From Teratosphaeria epicoccoides (Eukaryota > Ascomycota > Dothideomycetes > Mycosphaerellales > Teratosphaeriaceae), in contig JADDMT010000016.1 of the NCBI GenBank assembly GCA_021401465.1, positions 248,001 through 312,000 on the forward strand: a DNA stretch of 64,000 bases. Direction: 5' to 3'. This document shows, one piece after another, positions 33,094 through 44,066 of the stretch; position 1 is the first letter of the stretch, and every line of letters starts with the position of its first letter. The notes beneath the pieces are model-generated. The model worked only from the letters and a program-made list of their open reading frames with translations, was not told the DNA's origin and made no database searches. The translations under genes and the position numbers were made by a program.

Positions 33094-35406
33094 CTTGAGC
33101 TCGTTCAATGTCTGTAAGGAATGTACTGCGGCAACTTTGGTCCTGCCAGCTGCCTGCTCTGTCTTCCAGTGGTTTTATAGTACAAGGCTTTATAGGAATG
33201 AGGGACTGAGAAAGCGAACGCGAGGGTAAGAATGGTCCTTAGGCTCTCTTATAGCGCCCAGGTGTACACCGTCCCAATGAGGCCAGTGACTGGCCGGGGA
33301 TCCAGCCAGTGGTCAAACAACGATCTGACACTCATCTTGGCTCATCTAGATGATCTGTCTGATCGTCAGGTCCGCGGCCAGTAAGGTTAGTCTCCTGACC
33401 GCATTGTGCTCTTCGGTTGTGATCCGAGTGAGGTGTCGGTTCAAGGCAGCATGACCTGGTGCAGGATATGGGCCTTTCATTGCTTCCCGCTCCACGATAA
33501 GAGGCCAAGACTGCTTCAGAGTGCGGACGGCGCTCTGGTGGACGCGTTCCGCGATTTCATGCAGCGCACAGCTAGGTTGACCGTCGTCAGTACCGACACC
33601 AGGCCAGTCGAGGGATGGAGAACGTGGGATTCAAGTACCGACGACAAGATGATAGAGTCGCAGGTGCTGGCAATGTGTTTCAACGGCCTCGCGCGTGGCG
33701 ATCCGGTTGCTTCTGACAAGGTGTGTAACATGACAAGTCCAAGGGTCCGAGGGCATTCCGTTCCATGCAATTCAACGGATCATCGTTACGCGGAGGGATC
33801 CATCCGCCAGAGCGGGGTCGAATAGCCGATTGAAGCTGGTATCCTATACCAGTCTGACGCCTTGACCCTCGGCAACATGACTCGATCGGAGTCGACCGAG
33901 CGCGCGAGATCTCAATGGAATAGTGGTCTTGGATCAATATCAGCATGTCTAACAAGCCGTCATGATCGGCGTCCCAGATGCTGGAAAGCCGGGCCAAGCC
34001 ATGATTTAGCCGCGGTGATGACATGGCTATGGAGACCTCATTGGTGGCGCTGCAGTGGTCGGATGGAACGCAAGGCGGATGGAATTCTGCTCTGCGGTGA
34101 TCTCTCACACAACGAGGAAGCCGGAAGCCAGAAGCCGGAAGGCATTCAGGACAGGTTGTGCAATGTCGGACGCCCATGAACAATGGAACATGTTGTATCC
34201 GTGATCAGTCTGCCGCTCAAGATGCCTTCACAAACATTCACTGTGACAGATAAAAGGTCGGCAGGGGTGGAAGTGCATCCGAGCCTGGTTTGCCAGGGTG
34301 TTTCGTCCACTCTGCCAGTGCACAACCCACAGGATAGCTATTGAAGCTGAATCGCCCCCTACAGGCCAATGGCGGCCTATAGGCTCATCCCAGTCAACCA
34401 AGAGGATTCAAAGGGTCACTCTATCCGGGAGCTCGACTCGCAAGGGATCACCGCTCCTGCTGACTTTGCAGTAGACCGCCCGGTGTGAGAAGATGGGGCC
34501 CGCGAGGTTCTCATGTGGATCTTGGCGATGTGATGTGGGCCAAGGTTTCCATGTGCGGCGGATTTCCCGATTGGCCTGGCGCCGTCCACATGCTTGATCG
34601 CCACGTTTGATCGTCGCCGGTCGCACATCCGTCTCAAGTTGAAACGCGCTGGAGAGCGCGTTGTCACGATGAGCTTCATCAGCGCGGTATGGCCCAAGCT
34701 CAGGCTCTCATCCTCGTCTCCAAAGTCAACGCCACGAGACCAGACTTGATGTCGTTGAAATCATACCGATACTGCAATCTCACAGATCCTCTGACTTCCA
34801 TTCTCGCCAGCACGTCGATGGCCGCCAGCTGCTCCGCCGCCAAAGCGATCCTCGGAATGGTCCGCTCCGCAGTGAACAGCACGTGCAGGCGGGAAAGCTT
34901 TCGGCCGCCATCTATTCAAGCATCACGGGGAACTGTCGCCAAGCCTGGCCCGCTTCCAGATCCGCACAGAGATTCGATGGTCGGTAGAGGTTTAGCTGAC
35001 GACGCCCAAGGTGCCTGCCGGGCGCGGGGTATGGCCATGGGGGAGTCGGAGTCGATGGGCCTGGGGCCAACACGTCTCTGTCATCAGTGGCGTGGTTGCT
35101 GTTCAGCGACGGGGAGGTTGACGGGTCGGGCCGATGCGTGGCGGTGGAGTCAATGGAGAGCGGATGTGCTGGCGGGAGGGCGAGGAGGGGGAGGAGAGGG
35201 GAGAGGGGACGCATCATGGAAGGAGTCCAAACATCCAATGGACCGTCTTGGCATCCGGCGGGCGTTTGGAGGGGATCTCAGCTTGGTCTCAGACTCACGG
35301 TCATGCGACTGGTCATCGGAATGTCGGCGAAACATATATACATCGAATCACGCTAGTAGCTAGCGTAAAACTGCATTCTCATCATCTACTTCGTCATCTA
35401 CACATC
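33094..35406. other. Gene-poor 2.3 kb, no supported gene
   Basis: Upstream of the secreted precursor and of the Tls1-like gene. Minus-strand frames at 34416-34882 (for example DVLARMEVRGSVRLQYRYDF) look weakly coding but are short and in different frames; they could be a relic. Nothing else recognised. Confidence 0.4.
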
Positions 35407-36431
35407 ATGCAGCCTGTTCACAATTCAGGGACATGTATGGCCGCGAACATGAATCAGGAGCCTGTGTTTAGAGCGAAGAAGCGGCAGCAGGTCGTTCGAA
35501 AGCGGCAGGACAGCGATGACGCCGACACGGAGCCCCCGGATGCGCCCACCATCTCAGCCAAGAAGCCCATCGCCAGAAAACAGGGCGTCGCATTCTCCGC
35601 CGGCACGAGACCACCGCGGGAAGACGCCCCGCACGAGGAAACGGCCATGCTCATGCACCCGCACGCACAGCCGAACATGGCGCACGTCGACCGCTTCGTC
35701 CGACCCACCGGCAACGCGAAGGTGGTAGACGATACGCATTTGTATGAACCACCTCTTTCCCCCCCCAACAACAACATACCACGAAACAGCGCTAACAGCG
35801 TAGGACGGCATACGTAGATTCCAAGCTGGCTGAGATGCGCGCCGCGTTTGCTCCCCCCGTCACCCACACCAATCCCACAACAACCTGGAGCCCCGCGCCG
35901 CCAGAAACTGCTTCCCATCACAGCGCACAACTGCAGCAGCAAGAGCAGAACTCCCCTCCACCACACACCCGCGCCGTCGACGCCGCCGACGCCCCCAGCC
36001 GCAGCACCTACGTCCGCCCCGCCGGCCGTCCACAACAACAACACCAACATCAACAGCGCACCTCCCAACCCCCGCGCCGCAAACGCGCCTCCCCCTCCCC
36101 GTCCAGCCTCGCGCGCGGCTCCCTGGTCGACCAAATCATGCAGGAATCCGCGACCGCGGCCCCACTCTACGACACGTCCACCACGACGTCTGCGTTCCAG
36201 CCGGGACGCGAGCGCCGCGAGGGCGAGGACAACGACGAAGCGGTCGCCCAGGCGTTCAAGCAGCAGTTCTTGAAGGACATGGAGGGCCGCGTTCGCAGGA
36301 AGCCCGCGGGCTACTCCAAGGCCAAGGAGAAGGGGGTCGAGGCGCATGGGCCCAAGCTGGGCGGCAGTCGCGCGCAGAGGGCGAGGATGAGGGCGGCGCG
36401 GGACGCTGCGGGATCGGGTGGCAAGAAGTGA
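35407..36431 (+). CDS. Tls1/C9orf78 (HCA59)-like splicing-associated protein (two exons)
   Basis: Exons 35407-35741 and 35804-36431, with a 62-nt intron (GTATGA, GCTAAC branch, GTAG; phase 2) that fuses VDDTHL-TAYVDSKLAEMR. The protein is 320 aa from ATG 35407, or 306 aa from ATG 35449; the second start gives MNQEPVFRAKKRQQVVRKRQ, which matches how the family begins ('F-R-x-x-K-R-R-x-x-R-K-R'). The D-x-H-x-x-x-Y-V/I-D-S-K-L-A-E-M/L-R block is the Hep_59 core. Gln/Pro-rich low complexity follows (QQQHQHQQR), then a basic end (KAKEKGVEAHGPKLGGSRAQ). Family members associate with the spliceosome helicase Brr2 and influence splicing and heterochromatin. Confidence 0.82.
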
Positions 36432-36616
36432 GCGCTGGGAGTGGAGGGGGTGGTGGGGGTGTTGCTGTTGTTTTTTCAGGAGCTGAGATGGAGCGAGATG
36501 CGCAGATACGTGTAGCGGGGTGGATTCACGATGATCCGATCATTGACAACACCTACATACAATATGATCCTGTTCGCCAACATCATGCGCCGATCATGAT
36601 CCCACGCACTACATGC

Positions 36617-38155
36617 TCAGAACTCCATCCTCTCCGCACCCGCCACACCATCCTCCTCTCTGCCCCTCTTCCCTTTCCCCTCCTCCTTCAACAGATTCGC
36701 CACATACCCCCTAAAGTACTCGACATACCCCTTCAGCCCGGTCTTCTGCCAATCCTGCACCTGGGCCCTCTCCGCCTCCCCCAGCCTCCCCGCATGCGCC
36801 CGATCCCACTCGTCAATCTCCTCCAACAGCCGCGTCACCGTCGGCACCCCCAGCGGGTCGAACTTGTCCACCTCCCGCACGTCGATCGGCACGCAGACCC
36901 GTCCGGTGCCGGGGTGCACGACAAAGGGCGATTTGAGCAAGTGGTTCAGCTTCTTGGAGACTTCGGCGTCGAGGCGCGGGTAGGTGTATTCGAGACGGAT
37001 GTCTTGTTTCGCGTCGACGAGCTTCTGGGGCGTGAGCGTGGAGAGGTTCCCGGCTTCGGCCACGGCGTCGATGTCGGACCATTTTTGCGCCGAGCTGCGC
37101 TGGGGCGTGCTGTCCCATTTCTTCTGCAGGGCGGCGGTGAGCTTGGCGTCGGGGAGGAGCGAGAGCAGTTTCTCGGCGCGCTCGGGCCGGCGCCAGGGGT
37201 CTTGGTCCGCGAGGACGTGGGTGTGGAAGGACGGGGTGAGGAGTTTGAGGCTGCGGTCGAGATGGGGGTGGAGGGGGCGTTTGATGGCGGGGCGTTTGCC
37301 TTGTTCGGCGCCGGTGACGAGGACGAGGTAGTTGGCGAGGGCTTTGCGTTTGGCGTCGTCCAGTTCGCGGGCGCGTTTGTCGCTGACCCAGGCGTGGGCG
37401 CCGCGGCGGCCGGAGTAGACCCAGAGGATGTGGTGGAAGCCGAAGTCTTCTCGCAGCGCGGCGTCGACGACTTTGATGGCCATGGTGATGAAGTGCCAGC
37501 ATTTGTGGCAGATGGCGGCGCCGCTGCAGCAGGTGCGGACGGGGTCGTAGTCGGTCATGTCGATGTCGAAGACGAGCTCTTTCATGATGGGGCGGAAGGC
37601 GGAGGCCTTGCGCAGGGACTTGCGGTCGCGCGGGTTGATGGTGTATTGGGGGCCGATTTCGAAGCGCTCGGGGGTCATCTGGATGCATTGTTTGCGGAAG
37701 AGGTCGGCGGTCAGGAAGGATTGGTAGCGGATGTAGGCGCCGCCGGGGAGGACGAAGGCGAATTCGCGATGGGTGAAGGAAGGTTGCGGGATGGCGGAGT
37801 GATTGAGCCACTGAAAGAGGGGCCGGAAGGGGAACAGGCGTTGGTAGAATTGGCGGAGGGTGTCGGGTTCGGAGTATTGAGGCTTGGAGGGGCCGGAGGG
37901 TGGTGGCGCATCGGGGGGCTGGGAGCTATCACCTGGGCGGGTGGGGGGGCTGGAGGAGAATTCGTCGTCTTCGTCGTCGTCGTCGTCATTGAACATGTCT
38001 TCTAGTCTGGTGGTGTTCTCTGGTTGTGCCGAGACTGCGGCATCATTTTGTGCTTCCTCATCGTCAAGGCCCGCAGCCGGCGCGTTGGTCATGACTGTGT
38101 CTTCCCCATTGCTGGACGATTGTGCCCCAGGCGATGGCGACACTGCGTGTGGCAT
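36617..38155 (-). CDS. PRI1: DNA primase small (catalytic) subunit
   Basis: 512 aa from ATG 38155; no intron. Acidic disordered N-terminus (residues 1-95, with a DDDDDEDDE run), then the PriS fold starting LRQFYQRLFPFRPLFQWLNH. Catalytic Asp pair in KELVFDIDMTDYDPVRTCC, zinc-binding Cys in RTCCSGAAICHKCW, and the nucleotide-binding motif VYSGRRGAHAWVSDKRAREL. LLKSPFVVHPGTGRVCVPID is the conserved SxH motif region. Polymerase alpha-primase complex, RNA primer synthesis in the nucleus. The N-terminal acidic extension makes it longer than yeast Pri1 (about 409 aa). A long antisense frame covers it and is a shadow. Confidence 0.96.
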   Translation of the reverse strand: MPHAVSPSPGAQSSSNGEDTVMTNAPAAGLDDEEAQNDAAVSAQPENTTRLEDMFNDDDDDEDDEFSSSPPTRPGDSSQPPDAPPPSGPSKPQYSEPDTLRQFYQRLFPFRPLFQWLNHSAIPQPSFTHREFAFVLPGGAYIRYQSFLTADLFRKQCIQMTPERFEIGPQYTINPRDRKSLRKASAFRPIMKELVFDIDMTDYDPVRTCCSGAAICHKCWHFITMAIKVVDAALREDFGFHHILWVYSGRRGAHAWVSDKRARELDDAKRKALANYLVLVTGAEQGKRPAIKRPLHPHLDRSLKLLTPSFHTHVLADQDPWRRPERAEKLLSLLPDAKLTAALQKKWDSTPQRSSAQKWSDIDAVAEAGNLSTLTPQKLVDAKQDIRLEYTYPRLDAEVSKKLNHLLKSPFVVHPGTGRVCVPIDVREVDKFDPLGVPTVTRLLEEIDEWDRAHAGRLGEAERAQVQDWQKTGLKGYVEYFRGYVANLLKEEGKGKRGREEDGVAGAERMEF

Positions 38156-38306
38156 CGTTGTAGTGCAGTGATTTCGTTGTGATAGTGGTGATATTCGTCT
38201 AACAATTTTCAAGATTGGAGAGAAAAGTCAAAGACGCGTGCCGAAACGCCAAAAGGACGCGCTAAGACCGCGCCGAGGCGAGCTGAATGGAGAAATCGAG
38301 TATCAT

Positions 38307-38351
38307 GAGTCAGTGAGTCAGTGAGTCAGTGAGTCAGTGAGTCAGTGAGTC
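38307..38351. repeat. Octamer microsatellite GAGTCAGT x ~5.6
   Basis: Perfect 8-bp tandem repeat located about 150 bp upstream of the PRI1 start and just ahead of the 38364 frame. Confidence 0.92.
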
Positions 38352-38363
38352 TACGTCACTGCT

Positions 38364-38945
38364 ATGCCATCATCGTCTGCCTCAACGTCAGATCTTGAAT
38401 TGGTGGACGGCGAGCGCTGCATCTCCGACGAGTCAGACTTCTATGGTACACTTCTCGAGAAGGCAGGTGCAGCCCCTCGTCTGACAGTCTTGGCAGGAAG
38501 CGAGGAGCTGCGAGACAAATAGGAGCAACTTGTTGGTGGCAGCAGAGGCCTCAAGAGGAAGTTCGAGGCCACTCGTACTCCATCAGATACCCAGGCCACA
38601 CCGATCATTGACTCGGAGCTCGGTGGAAATTGCCTCGACTTCCTCAAGTCACGGCCGCAAGTGGCTAGCATGCAAAGCAGCAATGTCAAGGCAGTCGAGA
38701 GGGTCGATCCATAAACGACTTCTTGGGACGTCTTCCGGTTGATGATCCAAACACCCAAACTGTCCATGGCTGGGTGTGGGTTGCAAGCGCAAAGATCAAA
38801 CGCTCTCACGTGAAGCAGCAAGGCAAGACCGATCTTGACGCTTTCACAGAACGCGGACATTGGCTCCTTTCCGCCTCCATCAGCAAGAAGGGGTATGCCA
38901 AAGGTCCTGTTGGGCGGAGCTGCCGCCTGCTCGTGTCAAGCCATT
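38364..38945 (+). pseudogene. Decayed Ser-rich ORF with in-frame TAG
   Basis: ATG 38364 opens MPSSSASTSDLELVDGERCI and runs 52 codons to TAG 38520-38522. The same frame then continues for 63 codons (EQLVGGSRGLKRKFEATRTP and further) to TAA 38712. A second coding-like block in another frame follows at once (FLGRLPVDDPNTQTVHGWVW, then LDAFTERGHWLLSASISKKG) to about 38944. No splice sites rescue the TAG. Looks like a lineage-specific gene with a nonsense change and a frame shift. Family not recognised. Confidence 0.45.
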
Positions 38946-39569
38946 AGTCAGAGCCATCTCGCGCATGAGGGTGCGACATGAGTCTCTGGACTGGACGGGC
39001 GACTCACGCCTGCTGTCGGGGCGGGAACGTAGATCAAGACCGCTTCTAGTAACATGATACAAGATAGAGGGAACATGATGCTACATTCGCTAAGATTCTC
39101 GCTCGCAAAGGAGTCTCGGGGCCCCGAACATACCTGAGAGTCGCCAGCACCCACAATGAGGGGTGCCGTCAGCGCTTTCGACCATGGACTGGCATAAGAT
39201 CACGAACGACGCTCGGCATCCGGCATCTTACTGATGCTCACATTCTCACTCACAGCCAAGGAGGACGATGGCCGCCGCTTTCCACGACAAAGCCGGACCA
39301 CGCCGCACAGGTGCATGCTTCCATCACTCAGCAATACTACCCGCTCTATCTGTAGCTGCCTTGGCCGTTTGCCCAATGAGCATGCGCGTGAAAGCACTTC
39401 GAGTATGGCTCAAACTCCAAATACATGAGTCAGTGCTGGTTGCTCGTGCAACTCTGTCCACCGCGACGTGGTGTAGTCCTCTTCAGTTCTCAGGAACAAG
39501 TCAAGCACTTTTGCTGTATCGCTTGCATGTCTGAGCACTATTGTATCCTTTGCGAGGGTCCCAGCTTAG
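38946..39569. other. Non-coding or unresolved
   Basis: Short frames only. It may hold the lost 5' end of the Ser/Thr-rich relic that follows. Confidence 0.4.
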
Positions 39570-40379
39570 GCTCTCGCGAGAGACACCTTGTCGACCTCGC
39601 CTTTGATCGACAATGCACAGTACGGCAATTTCACCTGGCCCTCGGGCGGCACAGGCAGTCCCGACCAGGGCGCCAACATGGGCATCACCTAGGTCTCGGC
39701 ATATGAACAGGTCAAGGTCTACTCGATATATGTCTAAACAATCAACGAGAATATTAGGCAACGGTCTCAGATCACGAGTACGTATTAGGACCCCGAAAGG
39801 ATAAATGCTTTTTGAGTTTAGTTAACAGCTAGACTGGTCGATGCCGCGTCGTATCAATGGACAATCAATTGTGCGGTGCCAACGGACTGCTGCGCCACGA
39901 TCTGTCCCAGTAATGTTCCACAGGCGCCGTTCGTACTTAGCATCGTTGATGCAGGCGGCATCACGGCAGAGCTCAACGATGTAGGGGTCTGGATCCCAGA
40001 ATCCTGCATCCAGCCGTTGGGCTCGTCAAGCACTCCGTCAACTTCGAGCTCTTCTCTGACGACACCAGGCGCCTCGTCTATGCCTACGAGCTGGTCGACA
40101 AGCTCGAGCTCGATGGCATCAAGCGCGACAACGACCTCCGCAAGCCTACTGACAACCACGGCAGCGACATCCTCTGCTAGTCGAGCTCACAAATCACACG
40201 ACAGCCCCGTAATCGGTGTGGCCTCGGGCGTTGGCATTTATGCGGAATTGCCACTCCGTGGTGCCCTAGCATCCTTCATAGGGCGCCATCGCAGTCGGCA
40301 GGGCCCTAACAGCGCATCGCATCCGTCACCATCATATCCGGATAGCATCCAGCAGCAGACTAAAACGATGGTAAGCTAA
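39570..40379 (+). pseudogene. Relic of a secreted Ser/Thr-rich, single-membrane-segment fungal surface protein
   Basis: One consistent frame runs through LARDTLSTSPLIDNAQYGNF, TWPSGGTGSPDQGANMGIT, TAG (39690), VSAYEQVKVYSIYV, TAA (39735), TINENIRQRSQIT. After a 51-nt intron (39778-39828, GTACGT...ACAG, phase 1) it continues DAASYQWTINCAVPTDCCAT and FVLSIVDAGGITAEL. A Ser/Thr-rich stalk and a weak hydrophobic segment (SPVIGVASGVGIYAELPLRG) lead to the end at 40379. The layout 'TWP... ITW-S-Y... YQW ... FVL-I-D ... Ser/Thr stalk + TM' matches a common fungal surface-protein family, in which Trp would stand where TAG is. Two stops and no clear signal peptide mark it as inactive. Confidence 0.5.
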
Positions 40380-41198
40380 CTACCTCTAAGACTGCTTGTC
40401 CACGAGTTCTATACTGTGCCTACTTGACATTCCGAAGTACCGAGTCAGTGTCAGTATGAATCATCAGGTCGGTAAAAGACGGAGGAAATTCCTAGCTGCG
40501 AAGTTTGCTTGTCGCGGGAATGAGATGAATAACGGCCTTGATGAAAGGACAAGGCCTGGGCTTAAGGAGACAGTACGAGGAAAGCGGAGCAGACGAACTA
40601 TGCTACCAGTGATCGAGCCGAGCTATTGTCTGGTCTGCCAAACAGCCAAAAAAGAAAGATTCCTAGCAGTGAGAACCTTCCCGTAGTCGCCGAGTCTTGT
40701 GATAGCTAATCGTTCACAGCTCAGGTATGGGAATGATAATAGATCAAGGCGCAGTCGCGGCCATGTCGCGACCGCTGACTAATGCTCGGCGTGCGGTAGA
40801 TGTCGGCGAACCTGGAATCTAGATCACGATTACGTCATACCATTAATGCTCGCGTGCCAGAGCATCGCCGTGCAATGACACGCTACCGTCGTAAGATCGG
40901 AGTCGTATTCCGAGGTTCCAGCCCTGCGCGGAGTTTCTCCCAAATTGGAGCTGACATCGGGGTTTAATCTTCGAATCCTCCGGCCAGAACATCCCAAAAC
41001 CACATCGACGCTCAACACACGAACGACGAGCGGCTGTTGGCCTGTCCAACAGCCTGTTGGACACATGAGCATTAAACATAGGAGCGGCGTCCTCCATATA
41101 CCGGCATTTTGGCTTAAGTTCGGTGCTATGGTTGTATGCTGCTTCTTCCCACCCTCGGTCTGCCGTGTTACGAAGGAGGCAGTATTGAAGTTGACCAT
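40380..41198. other. Intergenic, no supported gene
   Basis: Short frames only, between the relic and the promoter repeat of the small secreted protein. Confidence 0.45.
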
Positions 41199-41268
41199 AA
41201 TGGTCTAGACTGATGATTGGCGCTGGCCCGTCTTCAATGGTCTAGACTGATGATTGGCGCTGGCCCGT
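41199..41268. repeat. Perfect 33-bp direct repeat, period 37
   Basis: Two identical 33-bp copies (41199-41231 and 41236-41268) beginning AATGGTCTAGACTGATGATT are separated by only 4 bp. They lie about 210-280 bp upstream of the secreted protein start. Confidence 0.9.
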
Positions 41269-41323
41269 TTTCCTGACATCGAGGTTGTGTAGACCCGGCT
41301 GTTGAGTTTGTCTTGACTGCATG

Positions 41324-41330
41324 TATATAA
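41324..41330 (+). promoter_or_regulatory. Likely TATA box
   Basis: TATATAA within GTATATAAGC, about 150 bp upstream of ATG 41479 and downstream of the 33-bp duplicated element. Matches a core promoter for the secreted protein gene; position is the only support. Confidence 0.45.
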
Positions 41331-41478
41331 GCATTGCCGCTCCGCCATTCTTGACATCGGAATCAGCACTCACATACCATTCGAAGCCTTGAGACTTATC
41401 CAAAAAGCCTACGGATCACCCAAGAAAATCCTCACTGCGTTTCGCAAGCCCATCAAGCCTCGGAGGAGCAAGACCACA

Positions 41479-41736
41479 ATGCGCATCCAGCACCTCCTCG
41501 TCTTCGCATGGGCATCGCTCGCTCTCGCCGACGGTATTTGCGGCATGAGAGCCACAGAATGTGCGCCTTGCGCGGACCCTAATACTCTACGGGTATGCGA
41601 TGCATATGTTCCCCTCAGAAAATGGCCAACAGCTGACAAATGGAAGAGGGGATACTGCTTCCCCCACCCCAAAGGAGCGGAGACTCATGGATGGAACTGC
41701 GTTTCCCACTTGCCGTGCCGGAAGATGATGGCCTAG
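41479..41736 (+). CDS. Small secreted cysteine-rich protein, effector-like
   Basis: 85 aa from ATG 41479; an in-frame upstream extension to 41389 exists, but this ATG gives an ideal signal peptide (MRIQHLLVFAWASLALADG). The mature part is about 67 aa with seven Cys (GICGM, TECAPC, RVCDA, GYCF, WNC, LPC) and several Trp and Tyr. No known domain. A TATA box and a perfect 33-bp promoter duplication precede it. It stands alone in a gene-poor stretch between broken genes, a setting common for effector candidates. The odd Cys number may mean dimerisation or one free Cys. Confidence 0.7.
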   Translation: MRIQHLLVFAWASLALADGICGMRATECAPCADPNTLRVCDAYVPLRKWPTADKWKRGYCFPHPKGAETHGWNCVSHLPCRKMMA

Positions 41737-42251
41737 GGGCTGGTGGTGTCCTTGCTTGGTACTTTGGCAGCGCGGTGTTTGGAAGGTCATGGATGTCGGG
41801 CGGAGATTTGGAAGGTCATGTATTCGCACAAGTATGCCGATCGAAAACAATTCGAATGCCGAAGTTATGCATGCTGCCCCCTTGCATGCTTTGGCCTGCA
41901 TGCGGCAGACAAGCGTCTGTGGCGTTTGAGGCTCTTTTTGCTGACCTACCACACCAGCGGCTCCTTGGTCCTTCTCTCTGCCCTAGACTTTGATTTGGCG
42001 ATGGTGTTGTGCCCATGACACCGCATCATGGATGCCAGCTCATCAACTTGGTGTCTCCATGGTGCACCTGGATTCAGAGCATTTCAAGTGCAGCTCACAG
42101 CCAAAGGTGCGAGACGGAGAACTCGCTATGCTAGACGAGCTCTTGTGCCCCGCAGCTTTTCACACCATACGTGTCTGGCACATGATGTGCGAACAGCATT
42201 TTGGCATCAAGGAGAGCAGTCCAAGCACAGCGGAAGATAGCGGAACCGTAA
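41737..42251. other. Unresolved, possible 5' part of the following relic
   Basis: Frames such as LDELLCPAAFHTIRVWHMM at about 42130-42190 (+) look coding and may belong to the next gene, but I found no consistent start or splice path. Confidence 0.3.
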
Positions 42252-44066
42252 ATCACAGGGAGGAGTCATCTCACTCAACGCCCTGCTGCGGAACTCCAAG
42301 CGCTGGAAGATAGTAGCGAGGACTGGGCGCGCAATCATCCGCGTACCAAGTTCGAGTCTGCAGCACGCATGACATGCTCGAATCAGACATTTGGCGAGAA
42401 CTTCCTCCGTGGATTCTTCCAATGGGCGAGGTTTGTCGAGTTTGATCACGGGCCCAGCAAGTCGGAAGATGAGCTCATGAACGGCTTGTGGAATGTCAGG
42501 CACAATGAGCATTATAGCCTTGCATTTGTCGTGGCGTTCCAAACCTTCCTGGACACCTTCGCGCGTGTTGACCCTAGTTGTGGAGCCGAAAGGTTGATCG
42601 CGTTCGGTGAGGGTCTCGAGAAGACAGCAAAAGACTATCGGGCTTTTCAGAGCACGTTGAGCAACTCGGATTTGAGCAACGGCGAGCTTGTGAGGCTGCA
42701 AAAGCGGTTGCAAGATCCATCGCTCATTGCGAAGGAAGTCAACTCTGTGGCACATACTCAAGCCATTCCACCGCAATTGCTTTTGAAGACTACGAATGAA
42801 GAGATTGACGCTCAGGATCGCCTGAGAGCGAATGTAAGTGGGCATTCCATAACTACTGATTCCAGCGCTGCAGGCACGAAGTCTAAGCGCTTGTCAGACC
42901 AGCATCCTGTGGCGCAGAGCGTTCTGATAGTTGGGCTGTCTTCGACTCGTCGGTTGTCCGTATCTGGGAATGATCTATGCTGATGGCTCTCTGACATACA
43001 GATACGACGAAGCTTTTTCATCACCGCAGGAAGAGAGCTCTTCGATCAGAAGCTTCGGCTGCAGGTAGCCGGAATCCGGGTGATGTACGACGGCTTCACC
43101 ATTCTCGCGTTGGCTCATCTCCATCGAGCCGCACGACACTACCGTCTGCTCGAAGCCGCGTGGCCAGATATGGAATGCGTGCTCGACAACCACAGCAAGA
43201 AGCGACCATTCCTAGCCGACGTTGCATCACATGCAGACGAATATGCGCTTCTTCGTCGTTTTGAGATGGACATGGGCTTTCCTTGAAGCGTTCTGAGTGG
43301 CCGTCCGGACGGTGGTAGGAAGAGACAAGCGGCGTTGAAAGTCCAGGCTGGGAGGATCAAGAAGTTCACGCCTGAGTCTGCGATTCTGACTGCTATCCCT
43401 GGCAAGCTGGAGAGTGACAGGGCGTTGGACTTGAGTAGAGGAGAGACGTTGGACGTGGTCATCAGCTCTCTGCATAATTCGAAGTCGTCCAAGATCAGAG
43501 ACCGGCAGCCAAGAGCGCCGTCAGCTGTTCAGCTCGTGGAAACTTTCAAAGAGGTATTTCAGGCTGAGGAGCCTCAGCTCAACTTTGATTACATTGGGTT
43601 CTGGACTGCATGTAGCAGATTCCTAAGAAAAATGATGGCGCATTTGCCGCCTAGAGTTGGTAGGATGCAGGGAGACATAGTTTCCAGAGCATATATAGTC
43701 TTGCCATTGCTCGAAGAGGCCGCCAGGTTCAATATACAAGGCAAACCGCTCCATCGGGCGGTCCTTAGCAAATCTGCCAAGCTGATGCAGGCTCACATTG
43801 TACTAGAGCCGGACAGGTTCAGCAAGGCAGCTCTGGAGCAGTCGTCAGGTCACATTCCTCTCCATGCGAGGCCGGCAACTTCCGGTTCGGTGGACGTCTA
43901 TGATGAGCGCCGACATGCGGGAATAGAGGAGATTTATGGTGATACGGATGTGGATGCAGGAGATACCCAGGCTGAGAGACTTCGACTTGCTTTGGCAACT
44001 AGGAGAAAGGTTGGGAAGGCGGGAAGAGGATTCTGCCAAAGCGCGGATCTTAATTACGCACAATGA
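42252..44066 (+). pseudogene. Fungal-specific multi-helical protein, DUF6604-like, frame interrupted by TGA
   Basis: An open block from 42252 (first good ATG 42369, MTCSNQTFGENFLRGFFQWA) runs to a donor GTAAGT at 42834. After a 168-nt intron (to 43001) it continues IRRSFFITAGRELFDQKLRL, YDGFTILALAHLHRAARHYR and FEMDMGFP, where TGA 43284-43286 stops it. The same frame resumes SVLSGRPDGGRKRQAALKVQ and stays open for 260 codons through FDYIGFWTACSRFLRKMMAH to 44066. The composition and the LNFDYIxFW block resemble large Dothideomycete/Leotiomycete families annotated DUF6604; I am not certain. The stop could derive from CGA or TGG by one transition. Confidence 0.42.

Noticed and set aside
34689..35363. 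224-codon plus-strand ORF ending near the Tls1-like start
   Set aside because: Low-complexity Gly/Arg composition with no conserved motif, and a comparable open frame on the other strand.
35454..36347. 297-codon minus-strand ORF
   Set aside because: Antisense shadow of the Tls1-like gene, which has a conserved Hep_59 core and a good intron.
36428..38005. 525-codon plus-strand ORF
   Set aside because: It lies antisense over the primase catalytic subunit; its Val/Gly/Glu/Phe-rich composition is what the reverse of GC-biased codons gives, and it shows no domain.
38307..38351. Short regular repeats as a CRISPR-like array
   Set aside because: Pure head-to-tail octamers without spacers in a eukaryotic genome.
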